Made by a program: the position numbers and the translations under genes
Notes under the pieces: model-generated
Seen by the model: only the letters and a program-made list of their open reading frames with translations
Databases searched by the model: none
What the model was told of the DNA's origin: nothing
Shown here: piece by piece, positions 1 to 5,339 of the stretch
Numbering within the stretch: position 1 is the first letter of the stretch
How the letters are laid out: the number at the start of each line of letters is the position of its first letter
NCBI GenBank assembly: GCA_002691835.1
Contig: NZJA01000013.1
Span: forward strand, 1-7,681
Source of the DNA: Planctomycetota bacterium
GTDB lineage: Bacteria; Planctomycetota; UBA8108; UBA1146
DNA length: 7,681 bases
Direction of reading: 5' to 3'

Positions 1-24
1 AAAATATGATCGAGACGGCTCCAT
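1..24 (-). CDS. Possible 5' end of the next gene (gcvH candidate), cut by window edge
   Basis: Reading leftward, an ATG at 24-22 opens a frame that runs to the window edge and gives M-E-P-S-R-S-Y-F. This lies 36 nt after the gcvT stop on the same strand. Glycine cleavage H-protein genes commonly follow gcvT, and H proteins often begin with a short stretch ending in an aromatic residue before a T-x-x-HEW motif. That motif would lie outside the window, so the identification is a guess from position. No good Shine-Dalgarno precedes the ATG. An in-frame TTG 18 nt further upstream has a better-placed GGGGAAAG and could be the true start. Eight codons cannot prove a gene. Confidence 0.25.
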
Positions 25-60
25 AATGCAAGGATTTGCCAATTTGATCTTTCCCCAGTC

Positions 61-1167
61 TCAAACCTTTTGAGCATCCTTTTTGTAGAAGGGGAGGGGG
101 TGAGGCCTCAGATCAGGGGTTTGACGACCGAGATCCACCTGTAATTGCGCATCCTCAGGGATTTCAGCGTCGACATAACCACAGGCGATGGCGACACCCA
201 AGGTTGGGGATGGCGACCCACTGGTCACTTCACCGACGATCCTGCCTTCATGCAGGATCGCAGCACCTTGGCGGGCAGGTCGTCGACCATCGACGGTAAA
301 CCCTCTCATTCGACGCTTGGGTCCCTGCGATTCAATCGCTTGCAGGGCTGCCTGTCCGATGAATGAGGTTTCCTTCTGCAGACCAACGCCGAAGTCGAGT
401 CCAGCAGAGATCGGATCGATTTCTTCAGAAAGTTCATGGCCATAGAGCGGCATCCCTGCCTCGAGGCGAAGAGTATCCCGGCAGCCGAGACCACAGGGGT
501 GAACATCGTCTGAGAGTTCAACCAAGGCATCGAAAACCGATTCGGCGTGTTCATTGTCGACGTAAATCTCAAAACCGTCCTCACCGGTATAACCGGTTCT
601 GGAGATCCACCCCTTCAGGGGAGTTCCCGTCAGATTTACGGTCGCGGCACCGACTCGGTAGTAACCGAGGGTCTCAAGGCGACGGCCCTTGGGACGTTCG
701 ATATGCGGTGCGAGCAGATCGACCGCAAGGGGGCCCTGCAGAGCGACCATTGCGAGGTGATCGCTGTGATCGATGATTTCAGCTCCCTCAAGCTTGTCGG
801 CAAACCAGGGGAGTAACTTGTCGCGGTTGCCGGCATTGACGACGAGCCACCAACGATCGGGCAGACGATAGACGAGAATATCGTCGAGGATTCCACCGTC
901 CTCTTTACAGACCAGGGAGTAGCAGACCTGTCCCTTTTTCATCGACGAGACATCTCGGGTCAGTACTTGGTCGAGGGCTTTGACGGGATCGTCGCCGACC
1001 ACTTCAAAGCGTCCCATGTGACAGAGGTCAAAGACCCCGGCCTGCTTGCGCACGGTGTGGTGCTCTTCCGTCAGAGCGGAATACCACACCGGCATTTCAA
1101 AGCCGCCGAATTCGACCAGGCGTGCACCATGTCGCTGGTGGGCGGAGTTCAGAACAGTCTTCTTCAT
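61..1167 (-). CDS. gcvT: Aminomethyltransferase (T-protein of the glycine cleavage system)
   Basis: The product transfers the methylene group of the aminomethyl-lipoyl H-protein to tetrahydrofolate, releasing ammonia. It is a cytoplasmic component of glycine cleavage and one-carbon supply. At 368 residues it has the usual family length (E. coli about 364). Visible family motifs in order are the N-terminal GGFEMPVWY (21-29), FDLCHMG (46-52), GGILDD (91-96, containing the conserved active-site Asp), ALQGP (142-146), RTGYTGEDGFE (190-200), GLGCRDTLRLEAG (226-238) and SPSPTLG near the C-terminus. The usual Ser of the SHMG motif is Cys49 here, and the usual Ala of GLGARD is Cys229; both are mild changes. 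The ATG at 1167 is natural for the family, although its Shine-Dalgarno-like GGAAAG lies about 11 nt away and is weak. It starts 24 nt after the lipoprotein stop, so it is probably the last visible complete gene of the minus-strand unit. Identity is secure. Confidence 0.97.
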   Translation of the reverse strand: MKKTVLNSAHQRHGARLVEFGGFEMPVWYSALTEEHHTVRKQAGVFDLCHMGRFEVVGDDPVKALDQVLTRDVSSMKKGQVCYSLVCKEDGGILDDILVYRLPDRWWLVVNAGNRDKLLPWFADKLEGAEIIDHSDHLAMVALQGPLAVDLLAPHIERPKGRRLETLGYYRVGAATVNLTGTPLKGWISRTGYTGEDGFEIYVDNEHAESVFDALVELSDDVHPCGLGCRDTLRLEAGMPLYGHELSEEIDPISAGLDFGVGLQKETSFIGQAALQAIESQGPKRRMRGFTVDGRRPARQGAAILHEGRIVGEVTSGSPSPTLGVAIACGYVDAEIPEDAQLQVDLGRQTPDLRPHPLPFYKKDAQKV

Positions 1168-1191
1168 CAGTTCGGCTACTTTCCAGTGGGC

Positions 1192-2898
1192 CTAGAAGTC
1201 GAAATCATCGTCACCGCCACCAGAGCTTTCCTCTGGTGCCTTGTTCAGTTCTTTTTTGGCCCACTCTTCATCCACGAGTCCGCGGACTTCCAGTTCCTGT
1301 ATGATGAACTTGGTATCGTTCCAGCGGAAGCCGGCAAATCCCTTGCGGTATTTGTCGGTGGTCAGTTTGACAGTCGTCTCGCCGTTGATCTTGGCTTCCA
1401 GGACACCCTTTTCATCCTCGGAGCTTTTGAAGTAGCGCACCTCTAAATCGTAGGGCTCACGCTTCTGGACCCAATCCTTGGGGCTCTTGCGATACATCTT
1501 GACCGGGCTGACGACGGTGGAGGTCTTGAGGCCATCGTTGTAAACGCGGGCATTGGCACCATAAGAGATGGCATAGAAATCGCCGCCTCCGTCGGACATC
1601 AGCACGAGTTCAAAATCCGGCTTGTTGATCAGCAGCTGGAACAGGACCTTGGCACGGATCACAACTCCGTCTTCAAAACCCGCATTGACGACGTAGTAAC
1701 CGGCGGTGTTGCCGGCCATGACGTAGTTGCCGTCCTGACCGCTTCCGACTCCTTCATCCCCTTCGAAGATGGCATTCGCGGGATCCCCCGCAAGACGCTT
1801 CATGTCTTGCTGGAGTTCGGTTCCATCGGACCAGTTGAGGCTCAGGCTGCCCTTGGCAGAATTGTATTCGGCCACACCGCTGAAGAGAGCCGGGAGTCCA
1901 CTGGAAAGATCGCTGTTGTCGCCACCGACCCCGATATCGGGGATTTCGATGTCGTCGATCCCGGGGACTTCATCGCCACCCCCATAGCCATTGCCGCCGT
2001 CATCATAGGAACCACTGTTATTGCCGGTATTGTTGTTGTTGGCCGCAAGTTCGGTGCGCTTCGCAGTTTCCAGAGCGCCGACATATCCGGTCTTGGCATC
2101 GCGATAGCTGCGGGCTGCACCGTCAAAATCTCCAGATTCGTAGGATTGATCGGCCAAGCGTTCCCGGTCGCGGGCGTATTCAAGATCGCGCAAGGCTTTC
2201 TCTTCTGCGCCGGCGTCGAGAGCCAACTGCTTCTTCTCCGCCATCAGTACTTTTTCTTCGTCGGCCTTGGTCTTCTCTGCGGTCTTGCGTCCGACCTCTT
2301 CCAGGGCACGATCGAGATCCCCGATGGCATAACCGATGTACTTCTTGGCACTTTTCGCCTTGCCATCTTTGACGTACTTCATCGCTTTTTCGTAGCTACT
2401 TTTTGCGCCATTAAACTCTGAGGAAGCGAGCTTGTCTGCACCGGCAGCCTGGGCCGCTGCGAGTTTATCAGCGTATGTCTTTTGTTCGTTTTCGATCTCC
2501 TGCATCTGCTCGGCGATCTTGGTTACGTCCTTGAGAATCGTATCGAACTTTCTTTTGGCGGAGCGAACCTGGGTTCGTGCTTTCTTCCCTTCGCCATCAT
2601 CGAGATAGTCCTTGGCTCGGCTCAGAACCTTTTCAGCGGCTTCATAATCAGAAGCCATATATTTTTCGGCATCGGCGGCTGCCGCCTCCGCTTTCAGGGC
2701 TTCCGTTTCCGAAATGAGTTCTTCGACCTGGGAAATCAGATCATCAGAAGACCCGCTGGAACCCTCACCTCCTTTTTCGGAGATGTCCTCACCACCACAA
2801 CCGGCAATCGTCAGTGTGATCATGAACACGAGGAACAGGGACAGAAGTTTCCGAAGCGGCAAAAGAGTGCCATCAGGACCGTGGGCAGCGAGGGACAT
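1192..2898 (-). CDS. Large repeat-containing lipoprotein with C-terminal jelly-roll-like domain
   Basis: No named gene is recognised. With the start at 2898 the protein has 568 residues. The first 34 form a lipoprotein signal peptide: basic PLRK, then a hydrophobic segment ending in the lipobox I-A-G-C with Cys34. The residue after Cys is Gly, not Asp, which fits outer-membrane sorting in Lol-using bacteria. A Gly/Ser-rich spacer follows. Residues about 73-279 are Ala/Lys/Glu-rich helix carrying three repeats with a period of exactly 77 residues; they resemble TPR or DUF4398-type helical repeats. Residues about 282-336 are an Asn/Gly/Asp-rich linker (NNNN, then Gly/Tyr/Asp stretches). Residues about 337-551 are beta-rich and end in a pattern (KGFAGFRWNDTKFIIQELEVRG, split by turns) typical of LamG/DUF1080-like concanavalin folds, which often bind glycans. 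The tail is acidic and ends DDDFDF. An upstream GTG at 3027 in the same frame would overlap exbD and place 43 residues before this start. I prefer the ATG because of its strong Shine-Dalgarno and the normal signal peptide. It follows exbD and may be an envelope partner of ExbBD. Confidence 0.85.
   Translation of the reverse strand: MSLAAHGPDGTLLPLRKLLSLFLVFMITLTIAGCGGEDISEKGGEGSSGSSDDLISQVEELISETEALKAEAAAADAEKYMASDYEAAEKVLSRAKDYLDDGEGKKARTQVRSAKRKFDTILKDVTKIAEQMQEIENEQKTYADKLAAAQAAGADKLASSEFNGAKSSYEKAMKYVKDGKAKSAKKYIGYAIGDLDRALEEVGRKTAEKTKADEEKVLMAEKKQLALDAGAEEKALRDLEYARDRERLADQSYESGDFDGAARSYRDAKTGYVGALETAKRTELAANNNNTGNNSGSYDDGGNGYGGGDEVPGIDDIEIPDIGVGGDNSDLSSGLPALFSGVAEYNSAKGSLSLNWSDGTELQQDMKRLAGDPANAIFEGDEGVGSGQDGNYVMAGNTAGYYVVNAGFEDGVVIRAKVLFQLLINKPDFELVLMSDGGGDFYAISYGANARVYNDGLKTSTVVSPVKMYRKSPKDWVQKREPYDLEVRYFKSSEDEKGVLEAKINGETTVKLTTDKYRKGFAGFRWNDTKFIIQELEVRGLVDEEWAKKELNKAPEESSGGGDDDFDF
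2062..2682 (-). repeat. Three tandem 77-residue (231-nt) protein repeats within the lipoprotein
   Basis: In the 568-residue numbering, units begin near residues 73, 150 and 227; the third is cut short at about 279. Equivalent positions spaced by exactly 77 include A88/A165/A242, G102/G179/G256, A107/A184/A261, A114/A191/A268 and L122/L199/L276. Each unit reads as a helix with a short-side-chain core (DAEKYMAS, GADKLASS, GAEEKALR), a turn at D/S-G, then a second helix with A-x6-A spacing. The repeats are diverged at residue level, so the duplication is old. The exact register without gaps suggests that helix length is under structural constraint. Confidence 0.8.
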
Positions 2899-2903
2899 CG
2901 CTT

Positions 2904-2910
2904 TCCTCCC
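2904..2910 (-). promoter_or_regulatory. Strong Shine-Dalgarno fixing the lipoprotein start
   Basis: On the minus strand GGGAGGA ends 5 nt before the ATG at 2898. This is the best ribosome binding site in the window. It supports the internal ATG over the upstream GTG at 3027. It also suggests that the lipoprotein is translated independently of exbD rather than by coupling. Confidence 0.8.
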
Positions 2911-3016
2911 GACATTCAGTTGGAGCCTGCGGAGCAGACCGGATTCAGGTTCAGGAGCATTCGGGCCAGACCCAAAGCTTGAACCGAAGTAAAAGGTTTT
3001 CACAAGAAGCTGGATC

Positions 3017-3493
3017 TTAGCCTTCACCGGCTACGGGCTCAAGGTCAGCCGGGGGAGAGGAGGGCGGAGAGACCTCGAATTCGACCGAACTCCAGCCCAA
3101 GAGCTGTAACTCACCGAGAAGTTGGAGCCCAGATTCCATATTGACTCCACGGTCTGCCTGAATCGTGAAGGATTGCAGGCGGCTTTCTTCAGGAAGTTGG
3201 GCAAGTACAGGGGTGAGATCACTCAGGGAAAAAATGGTATCCAGCCAACGGATCTTGCCGTCGGCGAGAAGCACAAGAATCCGCTGTTGATCGGCAGATT
3301 CTGGGGTCGTGGCCGCTTCTCCGCCACGGGCTTGGGGCAATTGTACATCGATGAGCTTTCGATCATCAAAGCTGGCGGTCACCAGCAGAAAGATGACGAG
3401 GAGAAAGATCACATCGAGAAGGGGGGCCAGAACATCGCCCCAACTGGGAGAGGACCTTCTGCGCCGGAGTCTGCGTGTCTTTAGGGAAGACAC
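3017..3493 (-). CDS. exbD: ExbD/TolR-family biopolymer transport protein
   Basis: This is the single-span partner of the ExbB-type inner-membrane proton channel. The pair converts proton-motive force into mechanical work on a periplasmic partner (TonB, TolA or another protein). The 158-residue length is normal. A basic cytoplasmic N-terminus (KTRRLRRRR, 5-13) precedes one membrane helix (about 22-40) that carries the family's essential Asp at position 27 in APLLDVIFLLVIF. A periplasmic domain of about 100 residues follows, and the protein ends in a Ser/Pro-rich tail (SPPSSPP). The start is GTG and its G is the last base of the exbB stop codon (TAGTG), so translation is probably coupled. An AAAGG lies in the preceding exbB codons. 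TolR is the alternative name, but no tolA, tolB or pal is visible to support that assignment. Confidence 0.9.
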   Translation of the reverse strand: MSSLKTRRLRRRRSSPSWGDVLAPLLDVIFLLVIFLLVTASFDDRKLIDVQLPQARGGEAATTPESADQQRILVLLADGKIRWLDTIFSLSDLTPVLAQLPEESRLQSFTIQADRGVNMESGLQLLGELQLLGWSSVEFEVSPPSSPPADLEPVAGEG

Positions 3494-4161
3494 TACTGTG
3501 CCTTTTCTGCGACCCGACTGGTGGGGCGCGGAGTTTTACGGGGGGTGACTCGACTGAGCAATTCGACAAGATCTGCTTTTGAACGGTCGACGTCGTCAAT
3601 AAACAGGTCGACGCGATGACTGAACCAATGGTGAAGCAACGTTGCAGGGATTGCGACGGCCAACCCAGCAGCAGTGGTGGTCAGTGCACGACCAATCCCG
3701 TCGGCGATGATTTCACCATTGACCCCAACTCCTGTGGCGAGACCTCCAGCCATTCCTTCGAAAGCGTCAATCATGCCCCAAACGGTTCCGAGAATCCCGA
3801 TCAGTGGAGCGACCTGAGCAACGACGCTGACCAGAGGCAGAAACCTCTCCAGGCGTTGAATCTCAGCGATGGCAATACTGTCCATCTTTTCTCGAATGAT
3901 TTGCAGCGGTTGGCGGGATGCTTGCAAGCCTGCGGTCCATGTCGCGGCAACAGGACCGGGGACCTGTTCAGCCAGTTCGGTTCCACCAGCAATCCCATCG
4001 GAAGCGACAGAAGCCGTCATTTCTTCGAGGAAATCGTCATAGTTGATGGAGGCCGCCTTGAAACTGCGATATCGCTCGATGGCGACCGTCAGTACTGCGA
4101 TGGAGGCGAGCAACAGCGGCATCATGAAGAGCGGGCCGCCGATCCAGAAGAGTTCGATCAT
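3493..4161 (-). CDS. exbB: ExbB/TolQ/MotA-family proton channel protein
   Basis: The product forms the multimeric inner-membrane channel around ExbD. The 222-residue protein has three predicted membrane helices: about 6-28, about 107-131 and about 155-176. The two diagnostic motifs are present: APLIGILGTVWGM (118-130) and GRALTTTAAGLAVAIPA (157-173). Thr126 and Thr163 occupy the usual channel-lining threonine positions. The cytoplasmic loop (about 30-105) carries the expected helical LERFLPL lead into helix 2. Its ATG overlaps the accA stop as ATGA, and GGAGATC stands 4 nt from the start codon. The order exbB then exbD with a 1-nt overlap is typical for the family. Its location directly behind accA is not something I recognise as standard. 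TolQ remains possible as a name. Confidence 0.93.
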   Translation of the reverse strand: MIELFWIGGPLFMMPLLLASIAVLTVAIERYRSFKAASINYDDFLEEMTASVASDGIAGGTELAEQVPGPVAATWTAGLQASRQPLQIIREKMDSIAIAEIQRLERFLPLVSVVAQVAPLIGILGTVWGMIDAFEGMAGGLATGVGVNGEIIADGIGRALTTTAAGLAVAIPATLLHHWFSHRVDLFIDDVDRSKADLVELLSRVTPRKTPRPTSRVAEKAQ

Positions 4162-5156
4162 CCCTGATCTCCGATGGTCTGCTGCTGTTCTTCCGCATAT
4201 CTGCCGATGGACATGTACTTCTCGAAGCGAGACTGCTTCCGTTCTTCCGGGTCTTGGTCGCTGATTTCGTCAAGGTGTCTGAGGATCGCTTCTTCGAGAC
4301 GGCGAATCGTTTCGTGGTGCTCTCGATGTGCGCCGCCGATCGGCTCCTCGACCACTTCATCGACGATCCCGAAGGAAGAGAGATCTGCGCTGGTCAGCTT
4401 GAGGATTTCAGCCGCTCGGGGTGCGTTGGCAGCGTCTTTCCAAAGAATCGCTGCACAGCCTTCTGGAGAGATTACCGAGTAATAGGAGTTTTCGAGCATC
4501 AGAATACGGTCGGCGACTCCAATACCAATCGCTCCACCACTGCCGCCTTCTCCGATGACGATGGCGATAACGGGGACCTTCAGTGAAGCCATTTCTTGCA
4601 GATTTTTGGCGATGACAAAAGCCTGTCCCCGTTCCTCCGCCTGAATCCCAGGAAATGCGCCGGCAGTATTGATGAAGGAGATGATGGGAATCCCAAATTT
4701 TTCTGCGAGACGCATCTTCTTGATCGCTTTACGGTAACCCTCCGGATGGGGCATGCCGAAATTGCAGGCTACTTTCTCCGGGTTGGTTTTCCCCTTGCGA
4801 TGGCCGACGATCATGACCTTCCGACCACGGATCCTGCCAAGACCCGTGACGATGGCAGGATCATCCCGATAGGCCCCATCTCCGAAGAGCTCAAAGAAGT
4901 CGGTGACAAAGCCTTTGATGTAGTCGCTGGTCAGTGGCCTCTGCGGGTGACGGGCAATCTGGACTCGCTGCCAGGGGTTCAGATGAGAGTAGATCGCTCG
5001 TTTCTTCTCCTCACACTTCCTTTCCAGCTCTTCAAGCTGGCCAGAAAGGTTGATTTCGGAACTTTCAGAGAAAGATCGCAGCTCGGCGATACGGTTCTCC
5101 AGTTCAACGATCGGGGCCTCGAAATCGAGGCCGTGGGCGCTGGACTCATTCTCCAT
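4158..5156 (-). CDS. accA: Acetyl-CoA carboxylase carboxyltransferase subunit alpha
   Basis: With AccD, this subunit transfers the carboxyl group from biotin-BCCP to acetyl-CoA to make malonyl-CoA, the first committed step of fatty-acid synthesis. The start chosen (MENESS) gives 332 residues, close to E. coli AccA (319). It is preceded by GGGAAG about 8 nt upstream and fits the family N-terminus: LDFEAPIVELENRI (10-23) at the start of the coiled-coil region. Other markers are NPWQRVQIARHPQRP (60-74), NFGMPHPEGYRKA (132-144), AEERGQ (173-178), the oxyanion-type GEGGSGGA (202-209) and SVISPEGCAAILWKDA. Two usually conserved stretches differ: FIDTPGAYPG reads FINTAGAFPG (161-170), and the usual QQKGRDTKE region reads HRKGKTNPE (119-127). 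The frame stays open upstream to 5306, but that stretch is Pro/Gly/Arg-rich spacer and not family-like. No accD is in the window. Confidence 0.96.
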   Translation of the reverse strand: MENESSAHGLDFEAPIVELENRIAELRSFSESSEINLSGQLEELERKCEEKKRAIYSHLNPWQRVQIARHPQRPLTSDYIKGFVTDFFELFGDGAYRDDPAIVTGLGRIRGRKVMIVGHRKGKTNPEKVACNFGMPHPEGYRKAIKKMRLAEKFGIPIISFINTAGAFPGIQAEERGQAFVIAKNLQEMASLKVPVIAIVIGEGGSGGAIGIGVADRILMLENSYYSVISPEGCAAILWKDAANAPRAAEILKLTSADLSSFGIVDEVVEEPIGGAHREHHETIRRLEEAILRHLDEISDQDPEERKQSRFEKYMSIGRYAEEQQQTIGDQG

Positions 5157-5176
5157 CGATGTTTCTTCCCATCTGA

Positions 5177-5195
5177 CGGGGGCGACCGGCCCCCG
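5177..5195 (-). promoter_or_regulatory. GC-rich hairpin in the accA leader
   Basis: A perfect 7-bp inverted repeat (CGGGGGC, 5-nt loop, GCCCCCG) lies 6 nt upstream of the accA Shine-Dalgarno (5165-5170 on the plus-strand coordinates). If the transcript starts further upstream, a stable stem would sit immediately 5' of the ribosome binding site. No T-run follows it on either strand, so it does not look like an intrinsic terminator. A regulatory role is inferred. Confidence 0.45.
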
Positions 5196-5286
5196 CAAGG
5201 CGACATGGTAAGGCTGGAAAAGGGGAGAGGCTACCGCTCCGGTGCGCTTGCTCGACCCGCCAGCGGAGTCCACAATCGGGCATGCC

Positions 5287-5305
5287 TGCCGGGGGGGCCC
5301 CGGCA
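5287..5305 (+). promoter_or_regulatory. Strong 8-bp GC hairpin upstream of purSL
   Basis: A perfect inverted repeat, TGCCGGGG, loop GGG, CCCCGGCA, ends 34 nt before the purSL ATG. It directly follows the palindrome GGCATGCC (5279-5286). There is no U-tract on either strand, so it is not a standard rho-independent terminator. It could be an mRNA leader structure or an operator site. I recognise neither a known purine riboswitch nor a known PurR box. Confidence 0.45.
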
Positions 5306-5329
5306 AGCCCCGACAGATCTCCCTGACTC

Positions 5330-5334
5330 AGGAG
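5330..5334 (+). promoter_or_regulatory. Shine-Dalgarno of purSL
   Basis: AGGAG with a 5-nt spacer to the ATG at 5340 decides the purSL start. The following residues begin a beta strand of the PurS-like domain (SVTYTITVIH), which fits a true N-terminus. Confidence 0.75.
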
Positions 5335-5339
5335 CTTCG

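Larger units (their letters stand above)
5157..5339. other. Divergent accA / purSL intergenic region
   Basis: This 183-nt spacer must hold the 5' ends of both transcripts if each unit starts here. It is GC-rich and contains two strong inverted repeats (listed separately) and an 8-bp palindrome GGCATGCC at 5279-5286. I found no convincing -35/-10 pair on either strand; TACCAT on the minus strand near 5206-5211 is a weak -10-like candidate only. The promoters may follow a non-sigma-70 or GC-rich consensus that I cannot recognise by eye. Confidence 0.7.

Noticed and set aside
967..1446. Plus-strand open frame of 159 codons across the lipoprotein/gcvT junction
   Set aside because: It spans the antisense of two real genes and their 24-nt gap, and has no family-like motif.
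1807..2421. Plus-strand open frame of 204 codons
   Set aside because: It lies wholly antisense to the repeat and linker part of the lipoprotein gene. Its hydrophobic composition mirrors Asp/Gly/Asn-rich codons on the other strand. It has no family resemblance.
2899..3016. Separate promoter for the lipoprotein in the exbD-lipoprotein gap
   Set aside because: A TTGTGA is present, but no acceptable -10 stands at the right distance. Read-through from exbD is just as likely, so no promoter is claimed.
3616..4167. Plus-strand open frame of 183 codons opposite exbB
   Set aside because: It is a shadow of exbB on the other strand, with a low-complexity polar product and no recognisable motif.
5287..5305. 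Intrinsic terminator at the 8-bp hairpin
   Set aside because: No T-tract follows on either strand, and there is no convergent or upstream gene end that would need one here.
5157..5306. N-terminal extension of accA to 5306
   Set aside because: The 50 extra residues are unlike any AccA N-terminus and run through the GC hairpins. The ATG at 5156 has a Shine-Dalgarno and fits the family.
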